The translations under genes were made by a program, and so were the position numbers. A DNA stretch of 64,000 nucleotides from Streptomyces sp. JB150 (GTDB lineage: Bacteria > Actinomycetota > Actinomycetes > Streptomycetales > Streptomycetaceae), in contig NZ_CP049780.1 in the NCBI RefSeq assembly GCF_011193355.1, positions 6,299,798 to 6,363,797 of the forward strand. Direction: 5' to 3'. The notes beneath the pieces are model-generated. The model saw only the letters and a list, made by a program, of their open reading frames with translations, searched no databases and was not told the DNA's origin. Positions 35,198-43,826 of the stretch are shown here, piece by piece; the stretch's first letter is position 1; every line of letters begins with the position of its first letter.

Positions 35198-37627
35198 GTG
35201 GGCGGGATCACTCCGGTGCAGGACGAACCGGCCGCGGCGACGCCCCCGCGGCACCCCGCCCCACCCGACGGCGAGGCAGCCGGACTCGGCCCGCGCCGGG
35301 TCCGGCTGGTCTTCTCCGCCCTCGTGCTCGCCCTGCTCCTCGCCGCCCTGGAGCAGATGACCGTCGCCACGGCGCTGCCGAGGATCGTCGGTGAACTGCA
35401 CGGCCTGGACAGGATGTCCTGGGCGATCACCGCCTACCTCCTCACCGCCACCGTCGGACTGCCGGTCCACGGCAAGCTCGGCGATCTCCTCGGCCGCAAG
35501 GGCGTCTTCCAGTTCGCGCTCGCCGTCTTCGTCGCCGGTTCCGCGCTCGCGGGGCGCGCGCAGACCATGGACCAGCTGATCGCCTTCCGCGCGCTGCAGG
35601 GCGTCGGCGCGGGCGGCCTCATGACCGGCGTCCAGGCGATCATCGCGGACATCGTGCCTACGGGGCGGCGCGGCCGGTACCTGGGCCTGACCGGCGCCGC
35701 CTTCGGACTCGCCTCGGTGGCCGGACCGCTGCTCGGCGGCTACCTCACCGACCACCTCTCCTGGCGCTGGTGCTTCTACGTCAACGTGCCCTTCGGCCTG
35801 GTCACCATGGCCGTCGTCGCCGTCGCCCTGAAGCTGCCCGAGCCCGCCGCGAAGGCCCGCTTCGACGTCCTCGGCGCGCTGCTGCTCGCCGCCGCCTCCA
35901 CCTGCCTGGTCCTGCTGACCGGCTGGGGCGGCACCGCACACGCCTGGGACTCGCGGGTCATTCTCGGCCTCGGCGCGGGCGCCCTCGCCGCCACCGTCCT
36001 CTTCCTCGTCGTCGAGCGCTTCGCCGCCGAACCCCTCATCCCGCTGCGGCTGTTCAAGGACTCCGTCTTCAACGTCACCGCTCTGATCGGCCTGGTGACC
36101 GGCGTCGCCCTGTTCGGCGCGGCCGGCTATCTGCCGGCCTACCTGCAGATGGTGGACGGGGCGAGCGCCACCGAGTCCGGACTGCTGATGCTGCCCCTGA
36201 CGGGCGGCATCGTCGGCGCCTCCCTCCTCGCCGGCCGGCTCATCAGCCACACCGGCCGCTACAAGGTCTACCCCGTCCTCGGCAGCGCGCTCGCCGCCGC
36301 CGGCTTGTGGCTGCTGTCCCGGCTGGAGACCGGCACGCCCCGGCTGCACGCCGGCCTCTGGATGGCCGTACTCGGCGCCGGGATCGGTCTGGTCATGCCG
36401 GTGCTGATCCTCGCCGTGCAGAACGCGGTGCGCCCCGCCGACCTCGGCACCGCCACCTGCGCCGGCAACTACTTCCGGCAGATCGGCGGCTGCGTCGGCG
36501 CCGCCGTCGTCGGCAGCCTCCTCGCCGACCGGCTCACCGGTGCCCTCGGCGAACACCTCCCCGCGCGGGACGGCGCCCGGCTGCCGGACCCGCGGTCCCT
36601 GACCCCCGAGCTGGTCCACGCGCTGCCCCCCGCTGTGCGCGACGGCTACATCCAGGCCTACGCCGACGCCCTGCCGAGGATCTTCCTCCTCCTCGTGCCG
36701 GTGCTCGTCCTCGGCCTGCTCATCGCCTTCTTCCTCAAGGAGAGACCACTGGTGTCCCACAACGCCCCCGCCACCGCCCCGGAGACCCCGCCGGTGCCCG
36801 CCCCGGGGCCCGCGCCGTTCCCGCGCGCCCGCCCGGCGTACGCGGGCGGCATCCCGGTCTGCGGCACGGTGCAGCACCCCGACGGGACCGTCGTGCCCCG
36901 CGCTGCCCTCACCCTCATCGACGTCGCCGGACAGCAGATCGGCCGCGGTGCCAGCGGCGAGGACGGGCGGTACGCGCTGGCCACCCCGGGCTCCGGGGCG
37001 TACGTGCTGATCGCCGCCGCGGGCGGACACCAGCCGCAGGCGGTCTCCGTGACCGTCGGTGAGCGCCCCGTCGAGCTGGACGTCGTCCTCGGCGGCGCCG
37101 GGCGCCTCGCCGGCACCGTGGTCACCGCCGACGGCACCCCCGTCCGCGACGCCACCGTCACCCTCACCAACGTGCACGGCGAGGTCGTCGCCGCCACCCG
37201 CAGCGGACGCGAGGGCGGCTACCTCATCACCGACCTCGTCGCCGGCGAGTACACCCTCGCCGCCAGCGCGCCCGTGTTCCGCCCCGCCGCGCTCCCCGTC
37301 ACCGTCCAGGCCGCCCGCGAGACCCGCCAGGACATCGAACTCGCGGGCGGCGCCGTGCTGCGCGGCACCGTCCGGGCCGGCGGCGGACGGCCCGTCGAGG
37401 ACGCCCGCGTCACCCTGCTCGACGCGGCCGGCAACGTCGTCGACACCCTCACCACCGGCCCCGACGGCACCTTCCGGTTCGTCGACCTGGCCTCCGGCGA
37501 GTACACCGTCATCGCCGCCGGCTACCCGCCCGTGGCCACCGTGCTCCAGGTGGCGGGCGGCGGCCGCACCGAGCGCGACCTCCTGCTCGGCCACGAGGAC
37601 CAGGGGGTGCCGCACGGTTCCCCGTGA
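35198..37627 (+). CDS. DHA2-type MFS drug exporter fused to three carboxypeptidase-regulatory-like domains
   Basis: Proton-driven exporter of 809 aa. Residues about 35-510 form a 14-helix EmrB/QacA-type transporter with motif A (GKLGDLLGRKGVF), motif C-like GLASVAGPLLGGYLTDHLSWRW and LPRIVGEL. After a proline-rich linker (about 515-545) come three beta-sandwich repeats (about 548-630, 634-715, 718-795). Each has the pattern G-x-V-x(5-7)-G-x-P-V-x-x-A-x-V-x-L followed by G-x-Y-x-(L/F). These are CarboxypepD_reg/CnaB-like. The tail is predicted cytoplasmic if there are 14 helices, an odd place for such domains. GTG start at 35198 with GAGGGGA upstream. Substrate unknown. Confidence 0.9.
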   Translation: MGGITPVQDEPAAATPPRHPAPPDGEAAGLGPRRVRLVFSALVLALLLAALEQMTVATALPRIVGELHGLDRMSWAITAYLLTATVGLPVHGKLGDLLGRKGVFQFALAVFVAGSALAGRAQTMDQLIAFRALQGVGAGGLMTGVQAIIADIVPTGRRGRYLGLTGAAFGLASVAGPLLGGYLTDHLSWRWCFYVNVPFGLVTMAVVAVALKLPEPAAKARFDVLGALLLAAASTCLVLLTGWGGTAHAWDSRVILGLGAGALAATVLFLVVERFAAEPLIPLRLFKDSVFNVTALIGLVTGVALFGAAGYLPAYLQMVDGASATESGLLMLPLTGGIVGASLLAGRLISHTGRYKVYPVLGSALAAAGLWLLSRLETGTPRLHAGLWMAVLGAGIGLVMPVLILAVQNAVRPADLGTATCAGNYFRQIGGCVGAAVVGSLLADRLTGALGEHLPARDGARLPDPRSLTPELVHALPPAVRDGYIQAYADALPRIFLLLVPVLVLGLLIAFFLKERPLVSHNAPATAPETPPVPAPGPAPFPRARPAYAGGIPVCGTVQHPDGTVVPRAALTLIDVAGQQIGRGASGEDGRYALATPGSGAYVLIAAAGGHQPQAVSVTVGERPVELDVVLGGAGRLAGTVVTADGTPVRDATVTLTNVHGEVVAATRSGREGGYLITDLVAGEYTLAASAPVFRPAALPVTVQAARETRQDIELAGGAVLRGTVRAGGGRPVEDARVTLLDAAGNVVDTLTTGPDGTFRFVDLASGEYTVIAAGYPPVATVLQVAGGGRTERDLLLGHEDQGVPHGSP

Positions 37628-37778
37628 ACCGCCGCCCACCACCGCCGGGTCACCCCACCCGCCGGGCGTGCGCCCGCCACGACCGAGGCGTCCGTGCGCG
37701 TGTTCTGGTCTGCCGTCCGGGCCACGCGTAACGTGAGGGCGACAAGATCCGCGGGTCCGCGGCAGCGGAGTGGGGAGC

Positions 37779-38615
37779 ATGGTGAAGATCCTCATCAGCG
37801 CCGACATGGAAGGCGCCACCGGCGTCACCTGGCCGGCCGACGTCCTGCCGGGGACACCGCAGTGGGAGCGGTGCCGCTCGATGTTCACCTCGGACGTGCA
37901 GGCCGCCGCCCTCGGCTTCCTCGAGGGCGGCGCCGACCGGGTCCTGGTGAACGAGGCGCACTCGACGATGCGCAACCTGCTCCTGGAGCGGCTCGACGAC
38001 CGGGTCGAGATGCTGACCGGGCGGCACAAGGCGCTGTCCATGGTGGAGGGCGTGCAGCACGGCGACGTCGACGGCATCGCGTTCGTCGGCTACCACGCCG
38101 GCGCCGGCATGGAGGGCGTCCTCGCCCACACCTACCTCGCCAACCAGATCACCGGCGTCTGGCTGAACGACGTCCGCGCCAGCGAGGGCCTGCTCAACGC
38201 GCACGTCGTCGCCGAGTACGGCGTCCCCGTCGTCCTCGTCACCGGCGACGACGTGGCCTGCGAGGACGCCCTCGGCTACGCGCCCGAGGCGCCCAAGGTC
38301 GCCGTCAAGGACCATGTGTCGCGGTACGCCGCGGTGTGCCGTACGCCGGCCAGGACCGCCGCCGACATCCGGGCGGCGGCGAAGGAGGCGATGACGCTCG
38401 CCGGGCGGCGGGAGCCGGTCAGCGGCGGGCCGTACACGGTCGCCGTGGAGTTCGACGCCGAGCACCTGGCGATGGCGGCCACCGTCGTGCCCGGTGTCGA
38501 CCGGATCGGGGAACGCAAGGTGGCGTACACCAGTCCGACCATGTACGAGGGCATCCGCACCTTCAAGGCGGTCACCACGATCGTCTCGGCCGCGGTGGAG
38601 GAGCAGTATGGCTGA
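37779..38615 (+). CDS. M55-family D-aminopeptidase (DppA-like)
   Basis: Zinc peptidase of 278 aa that cleaves N-terminal D-amino acids such as D-Ala from short peptides. The metal-binding residues are recognisable: ISADMEGATG near the N-terminus, VNEAHSTMRN, and GYHAGAGMEGVLAHTY. It is the first gene of a four-gene peptidase operon. The ATG at 37779 is chosen; a GTG at 37770 in the same frame is possible. Its end overlaps the M20 gene by 8 nt. Confidence 0.92.
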   Translation: MVKILISADMEGATGVTWPADVLPGTPQWERCRSMFTSDVQAAALGFLEGGADRVLVNEAHSTMRNLLLERLDDRVEMLTGRHKALSMVEGVQHGDVDGIAFVGYHAGAGMEGVLAHTYLANQITGVWLNDVRASEGLLNAHVVAEYGVPVVLVTGDDVACEDALGYAPEAPKVAVKDHVSRYAAVCRTPARTAADIRAAAKEAMTLAGRREPVSGGPYTVAVEFDAEHLAMAATVVPGVDRIGERKVAYTSPTMYEGIRTFKAVTTIVSAAVEEQYG

Positions 38616-39912
38616 CGGGCGCGCGCTGGACGAGGTCGTGGAGTTCACCTCCGGCCTGATCCGCGTCGACACCAGCAACCGGGGCGGCGGCGACTGCCGG
38701 GAGCGGCCCGCCGCCGAGTACGCGGCGGAACGGCTGACCGGGGCGGGCGTCGAGCCCACGCTGCTGGAGCGCACCCCGGGCCGCACCAACGTCGTCGCCC
38801 GCATCGAGGGCACCGACCCGTCCGCCGGCGCGCTGCTGCTCCACGGCCATCTGGACGTCGTGCCCGCCGAGGCCGCCGACTGGAGCGTGCACCCGTTCTC
38901 CGGCGAGGTGCGCGACGGGGTCGTCTGGGGGCGCGGCGCGGTCGACATGAAGAACATGGACGCGATGATCCTCGCCGTCGTCCGGTCCTGGGCCAGGGAG
39001 GGCTTCCGGCCGCGCCGGGACATCGTGATCGCGTTCACCGCCGACGAGGAGGCCAGCGCCGAGGACGGCTCCGGGTTCCTCGCCGACACCCACCCGGACC
39101 TCTTCGAGGGCTGCACCGAGGGCATCAGCGAGTCCGGGGCGTTCACCTTCCACGACGGCGCCGGCCGGCAGATCTACCCGATCGCCGCCGGGGAACGCGG
39201 CACCGCCTGGCTGAAGCTCACCGCGCGCGGCCGCGCCGGGCACGGCTCCAAGGTGAACCGGGACAACGCGGTCACCCGGCTCGCCGCCGCCGTCACCCGC
39301 ATCGGTGCCCACGAGTGGCCGCTGCGGCTCACCCCGACCGTACGGGCCGCGCTCACCGAACTCGCTGCGCTCTACGGCATCGACACCGACCTGCGCGACG
39401 TCGACCGGCTGCTGGAGAAGCTGGGCCCGGCCGCGCAGCTGGTCGAGGCGACCGTCCGCAACAGCGCCAACCCGACCATGCTCGACGCCGGTTACAAGGT
39501 CAACGTCATCCCGGGCGAGGCCGTGGCGTACGTCGACGGGCGGTACCTGCCCGGCGGCGAGGACGAGTTCCGCGCCACCCTCGACCGGCTCACCGGGCCC
39601 GACGTCGACTGGGAGTTCCACCACCGCGAGGTTGCCCTCCAGGCACCCGTGGACTCCCCGACGTACGGCAAACTCAAGGCGGCCGTCGAGGAGTTCGCGC
39701 CCGAGGGACACGTGGTGCCCTACTGCATGTCCGGCGGCACCGACGCCAAGCAGTTCTCCCGGCTCGGCATCACCGGCTACGGCTTCACCCCGCTGAGGCT
39801 CCCCGAGGGCTACGACTACCAGGCCATGTTCCACGGCGTGGACGAGCGGGTGCCCGTCGAGGCGCTGCACTTCGGCGTCCGCGTCCTCGACCGCTTCCTG
39901 CGGACGGCCTAG
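38608..39912 (+). CDS. M20-family metallopeptidase (dipeptidase/deacylase-like)
   Basis: Di-zinc hydrolase of 434 aa. Metal ligands are visible in LLHGHLDVVP (His), GRGAVDMKNMDAM (Asp), and TADEEASAEDG (catalytic and metal Glu). GRAGHGSKVN marks the dimerisation-domain His, and a C-terminal His is in AMFHGVDERVP. The family includes carboxypeptidases, dipeptidases and acyl-amino acid deacylases, so the exact substrate is open. It lies between an M55 D-aminopeptidase and an S9 oligopeptidase, with an 8-nt overlap before and 4 nt after, which suggests short-peptide breakdown. Confidence 0.9.
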   Translation: MADGRALDEVVEFTSGLIRVDTSNRGGGDCRERPAAEYAAERLTGAGVEPTLLERTPGRTNVVARIEGTDPSAGALLLHGHLDVVPAEAADWSVHPFSGEVRDGVVWGRGAVDMKNMDAMILAVVRSWAREGFRPRRDIVIAFTADEEASAEDGSGFLADTHPDLFEGCTEGISESGAFTFHDGAGRQIYPIAAGERGTAWLKLTARGRAGHGSKVNRDNAVTRLAAAVTRIGAHEWPLRLTPTVRAALTELAALYGIDTDLRDVDRLLEKLGPAAQLVEATVRNSANPTMLDAGYKVNVIPGEAVAYVDGRYLPGGEDEFRATLDRLTGPDVDWEFHHREVALQAPVDSPTYGKLKAAVEEFAPEGHVVPYCMSGGTDAKQFSRLGITGYGFTPLRLPEGYDYQAMFHGVDERVPVEALHFGVRVLDRFLRTA

Positions 39913-39916
39913 GCGG

Positions 39917-41884
39917 ATGGGAGACGAGGTGCACACCCTGCCCTACGGCTCCTGGCCGTCACCGATCGACGCGGCCCTCGCCGCCGCGCACGACGGGCGC
40001 CCCGACTGGGTCGGCTTCGTCGGCGACGAGGTGTGGTGGACCGAACCGCGGCCCGCCGAGGGCGGCAGACGCGCCCTGGTGCGGCGGCGGGCGGACGGCA
40101 CCGAGGAACAGGTGCTGCCCGCGCCGTGGAACGTGCGCAGCCGGGTCTGCGAGTACGGCGGCCGGCCCTGGACCGGCGCCGTCGTGGACGGCCGTCCGCT
40201 GGTGGTGTTCGCGCACGGCGCCGATCAGCGGCTGTACCGGTACGAGCCGGGGCGCGGCGCGCCCCGCCCGCTGACGCCGCTGTCCGCGGTGGGCGGCGGG
40301 CTGCGCTGGGCCGATCCGCTGCTGCGGGTGGAGCGCGGCGAAGTGTGGTGTGTGCTGGAGGAGTTCACCGGCGACGGGCCCGGTGACGTCCACCGGGTCC
40401 TCGCCGCCGTACCGCTGGACGGCTCGGCCGCCGAGGACCGCGCGGCGGTGCGTGAACTGAGCGACGGCGCGCACCGGTTCGTCACCGGGCCGCGGCTCGC
40501 ACCCGACGGGCGGCGGGTGGCCTGGCTGGCCTGGGACCATCCGCGGATGCCGTGGGAGGGGACCGAACTGGTCGTCGCCGAGGCCGCGCAGGACGGGACC
40601 CTGCGGGGAGCGCGGACGGTGGCCGGCGGGCCGGACGAGTCGATCGCCCAGGCCGACTGGTCGGCGGACGGCCGGCTGCTGTACGCCAGTGACCGTACGG
40701 GCTGGTGGAACCTCTACCGCGACGGGCAGGCGGTGTGCCCGCGCGAGGAGGAGTTCGGCGGACCGCTGTGGGAGGTCGGGCGCCGGTGGTTCGCGCCGCT
40801 GGACAGCGGGCTGATCGCCGTCGTGCACGGCCGGGGCTCCGCCGTCCTCGGGGTACTGGACCCCGAGTCCGGTGAACTCGTGGACGTGGCCGGCCCGTGG
40901 ACCGAGTTCACCGCGACCCTCGCCGTCGACGGCGAGCGGGTCGTCGCCGTCGGCGCCAGCCCGCGCACCGCCCACGAGGTCGTCGAGCTGGACACCCGCA
41001 CCGGCCGGGCCCGGGTCGTGGGCGCCGCGCACGACGACGCCGTCGACCCCGCCTACTACCCCGAGCCGCAGATCCGCACCTTCACCGGCCCCGACGGCCG
41101 CGAGATCCACGCCCGCGTGTACCCGCCGCACCACCCGGTCTGCACCGCCCCCGCCAGCGAACTGCCGCCGTACGTCGTGTGGGCGCACGGCGGGCCCACC
41201 AGCCGCGCCCCGATCGTCCTCGACCTGGACATCGCCTACTTCACCTCGCGCGGCATCGGGGTCGCCGAGGTCGACTACGGCGGCTCCAGCGGCTACGGCC
41301 GCGCCTACCGGGAGCGGCTGCGCGAGCAGTGGGGCGTGGTGGACGTCGAGGACTGCGCGGCCGTCGCCCGCGCCCTCGCCGAGGAGGGCACCGCGGACCC
41401 GGCACGGCTCGCCATCCGGGGCGGCAGCGCCGGCGGCTGGACCGCCGCGGCGTCCCTCGCCGCCACCGACGTCTACGCCTGCGGCACCATCATCTACCCC
41501 GTCCTCGACCTCACCGACTGGGCCTCCGGCGGCACCCACGACTTCGAGTCGCGCTACCTCGACAGCCTGGTCGGGCCGGCCGACGAGGTGCCCGCACGGT
41601 ACGCCGAGCGCTCTCCGGTCACCCGGGCCGACGACATCGCCGTACCGTTCCTGCTGCTGCAGGGGCTGGACGACGTGGTCTGCCCGCCCGCGCAGTGCGA
41701 GCGGTTCCTGGCCCGGCTGAACGGGCGGCGCGTGCCGCACGCGTACCTCACCTTCGAGGGGGAGGGGCACGGCTTCCGCCGCGCGGAGACCATGGTGCGC
41801 GCCCTGGAGGCCGAACTGTCTCTGTACGCCCAGGTGTTCGGGCTGCGGGTGCCCGGCGTCCCCCGGCTGGAGCTGACCGGGTGA
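39917..41884 (+). CDS. S9-family (prolyl oligopeptidase-type) serine peptidase
   Basis: Cytoplasmic oligopeptidase or acylaminoacyl-peptidase of 655 aa. The N-terminal two-thirds is a beta-propeller that restricts entry to short peptides. The C-terminal alpha/beta-hydrolase domain has the nucleophile in RGGSAGGWTAA, Asp in LLQGLDDVVCP and His in FEGEGHGFRRAE. YGGSSGYGRAYRERL is also characteristic. There is no signal peptide. It overlaps the next gene by 4 nt (GTGA), so the operon continues into the S66 gene. Confidence 0.92.
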   Translation: MGDEVHTLPYGSWPSPIDAALAAAHDGRPDWVGFVGDEVWWTEPRPAEGGRRALVRRRADGTEEQVLPAPWNVRSRVCEYGGRPWTGAVVDGRPLVVFAHGADQRLYRYEPGRGAPRPLTPLSAVGGGLRWADPLLRVERGEVWCVLEEFTGDGPGDVHRVLAAVPLDGSAAEDRAAVRELSDGAHRFVTGPRLAPDGRRVAWLAWDHPRMPWEGTELVVAEAAQDGTLRGARTVAGGPDESIAQADWSADGRLLYASDRTGWWNLYRDGQAVCPREEEFGGPLWEVGRRWFAPLDSGLIAVVHGRGSAVLGVLDPESGELVDVAGPWTEFTATLAVDGERVVAVGASPRTAHEVVELDTRTGRARVVGAAHDDAVDPAYYPEPQIRTFTGPDGREIHARVYPPHHPVCTAPASELPPYVVWAHGGPTSRAPIVLDLDIAYFTSRGIGVAEVDYGGSSGYGRAYRERLREQWGVVDVEDCAAVARALAEEGTADPARLAIRGGSAGGWTAAASLAATDVYACGTIIYPVLDLTDWASGGTHDFESRYLDSLVGPADEVPARYAERSPVTRADDIAVPFLLLQGLDDVVCPPAQCERFLARLNGRRVPHAYLTFEGEGHGFRRAETMVRALEAELSLYAQVFGLRVPGVPRLELTG

Positions 41885-42804
41885 AGGAGCTGCTGCGGCC
41901 CGCCCGGCTCGCGCCCGGCGCCCGGGTCGCCGTCGTCGCCCCCAGCGGTCCGGTGCCCAAGGCGCGTCTTCAGGCCGGGCTCGACGTGCTGCGCGGCTGG
42001 GACCTCGACCCGGTCGTGGCCCCCCATGTCCTCGACCGGCACGCCGAGTTCCGCTACCTCGCCGGCACCGACGCCGACCGCGCCGCCGACTTCCAGGCCG
42101 CCTGGTGCGACCCGTCCGTGGACGCGGTGCTGTGCGCCCGCGGCGGCTACGGCGCCCAGCGGACGGCCGACCTGCTCGACTGGGAGGCGCTGCGCGCCGC
42201 CGGGCCCAAGGTGCTGGTCGGCTTCAGCGACGTCACCGCCCTGCACGAGGCGTTCGCCGTCCGGCTGGGCCTGGTCACCCTGCACGGGCCGATGGCCGCC
42301 GGGATCGACTTCCTGAAGAACGCCCGCGCCCAGGAGCACCTGAAGGCCACCCTGTTCGCGCCGGAGACGGTCCGCACCATCGTCTCCCCGGGCCGCGCCC
42401 TGATCCCGGGCCGGGCCCGCGGGACGGTCTTCGGCGGCTGTCTGAGCCTGCTCGCCGCCGAACTCGGCACGCCGCACGCCCGGCCCTCCGCGCGCGGCGG
42501 GCTGCTGTGCCTGGAGGACGTGGGGGAGGAGCCGTACCGCCTGGACCGCTGCCTCACCCAGCTGCTGCGGTCCGGCCTGCTCGACGGGGTGCGCGGGGTG
42601 CTGCTCGGCTCATGGGAGGAGTGCGGCCCCTACGAGCGGGTGCGTGCCCTGCTCGCCGAACGGCTCGGGCCGCTCGGGGTGCCGGTGGTGGAGGAGTTCG
42701 GGTTCGGGCACTGCGCGGGAGCGTTGACCATCCCCTTCGGCGTGGCCGCGGAACTCGACGCGGACGCCGGGACGCTGACGCTGGACGAACCCGCGCTGCG
42801 CTGA
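41881..42804 (+). CDS. S66-family LD-carboxypeptidase (murein tetrapeptide carboxypeptidase)
   Basis: Serine carboxypeptidase of 307 aa that removes the terminal D-Ala from muropeptide tetrapeptides in the cytoplasm during wall recycling. The nucleophile Ser lies in VGFSDVTALHEAF, the catalytic Glu in CLEDVGEEPYRLDR, and the His in EFGFGHCAGALTIP. The GTG start at 41881 is set by the overlap with the S9 stop. It closes the M55-M20-S9-S66 operon and ties that operon to peptidoglycan peptides. Confidence 0.93.
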   Translation: MKELLRPARLAPGARVAVVAPSGPVPKARLQAGLDVLRGWDLDPVVAPHVLDRHAEFRYLAGTDADRAADFQAAWCDPSVDAVLCARGGYGAQRTADLLDWEALRAAGPKVLVGFSDVTALHEAFAVRLGLVTLHGPMAAGIDFLKNARAQEHLKATLFAPETVRTIVSPGRALIPGRARGTVFGGCLSLLAAELGTPHARPSARGGLLCLEDVGEEPYRLDRCLTQLLRSGLLDGVRGVLLGSWEECGPYERVRALLAERLGPLGVPVVEEFGFGHCAGALTIPFGVAAELDADAGTLTLDEPALR

Positions 42805-43184
42805 CCGCCACCGGGACGCCGAGCTGACGATTCGTCACCCACGTGCGGCGCGACCTCCGTCGCGGTGACTGACCTTGCCCGGCACCTGACACGGCATGAC
42901 CACCGCCCAGATCCACTGGTCGGTACCGGGTCGTCCTCGGTGCGGAGGTCCATGTGCCCCGACGTGCGCCCGCCCTGTTCGGCCGGCCGGCCGACTCGCG
43001 TGGAGCCGGGGCACCGGCTGCGGTTCGTGAGCGCGGCGAGCGACGGCGCGTAACTCCGGCAACCGGGGCGTCAAGCCCGTGACCGTGGTGAGCGCGCCGC
43101 ACGACACCGGGGCGCCGCACCTGCCGGTGACCGGCGGCTGACCCACCGCGGGCCGCCCCGGCCGGTCCGTCGTAGGCTGGTCCG
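42805..43184. other. Gene-free stretch after the peptidase operon
   Basis: About 380 bp with no protein I can recognise. Short open stretches exist (for example 42896-43030 on the plus strand) but they have no ribosome site and no family resemblance. I see no strong hairpin or tandem repeat. It may hold a decayed small gene and the promoter of the GNAT gene. Confidence 0.55.
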
Positions 43185-43748
43185 ATGCCGCACGCAACCT
43201 CCCGCTACCTCGCCGAAGGCCCCCGGGTGGGGATACGTCACTTCACGCACCGGGACGGAGCCGAGTTCGTCGCGCGCGTCCGGGAGAGCAAGGACCTGCA
43301 CCACCCGTGGCTCTTCCCGCCGGACAGCATCGAGGCGTACTCCGCCTACGCGGGCCGGCTGATCGACGACCCGGCGAAGGCCGGCTTCCTCGTCTGCGAG
43401 AAGGACGGCCCGGCCGGGCCGGGGGCGATCGCCGGGTTCATCAACATCAACAACATCGTCGGCGGCGCCTTCCAGTGCGGCGCCCTCGGCTACGGCGCCT
43501 TCGCGCACTCCGCCGGACGCGGCCTGATGCGGGAGGGCCTGGACCTGGTGGTCGGCCATGCCTTCGGGCCGATGCGGCTGCACCGGCTGGAGATCAACGT
43601 CCAGCCGGGCAACACCGCCTCCATCAACCTGGCGAAGGCCCTCGGCTTCCGGCGGGAGGGCTACTCGCCGGACATGCTGTTCATCGACGGCGCCTGGCGC
43701 GACCACGAACGCTGGGCCCTCACCGCCGAGATGCGGGCCACCGGCTGA
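43185..43748 (+). CDS. RimJ/RimL-type GNAT acetyltransferase
   Basis: The 187-residue transferase resembles ribosomal-protein-alanine N-acetyltransferases (RHFTHRDGAEFVARVRES at the N-terminus, IAGFININNIVGGAFQCGALG, then LHRLEINVQPGNTASINLAK and ALGFRREGYSPDML). These proteins acetylate N-terminal amines; the true acceptor is not known. ATG start at 43185, immediately at the conserved start. Confidence 0.88.
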   Translation: MPHATSRYLAEGPRVGIRHFTHRDGAEFVARVRESKDLHHPWLFPPDSIEAYSAYAGRLIDDPAKAGFLVCEKDGPAGPGAIAGFININNIVGGAFQCGALGYGAFAHSAGRGLMREGLDLVVGHAFGPMRLHRLEINVQPGNTASINLAKALGFRREGYSPDMLFIDGAWRDHERWALTAEMRATG

Positions 43749-43826
43749 CCGTCCGCCACCGCCCCCTCCGCCCGCCCCGCGCTGTCCGGGCCTTCCGGTT
43801 GTCGGGCCGGTCCCGCGTCACCGACG

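Noticed and set aside
34991..38077. 1028-codon minus-strand frame opposite the MFS exporter
   Set aside because: Composition is Gly/Val/Glu/Asp-rich shadow of the plus-strand gene; no domain is recognisable.
39917..41884. TolB-type periplasmic protein because of the N-terminal propeller
   Set aside because: A complete S9 catalytic domain with Ser, Asp and His follows, and there is no signal peptide.
42865..43053. Short plus-strand frame of 62 codons in the gap after the peptidase operon
   Set aside because: No ribosome binding site, Arg/Pro/Ser-rich composition and no recognisable family.
43080..43142. LPVTG-like sortase motif at the end of a short frame
   Set aside because: No signal peptide before it and no membrane helix or basic tail after it; the frame is very short.
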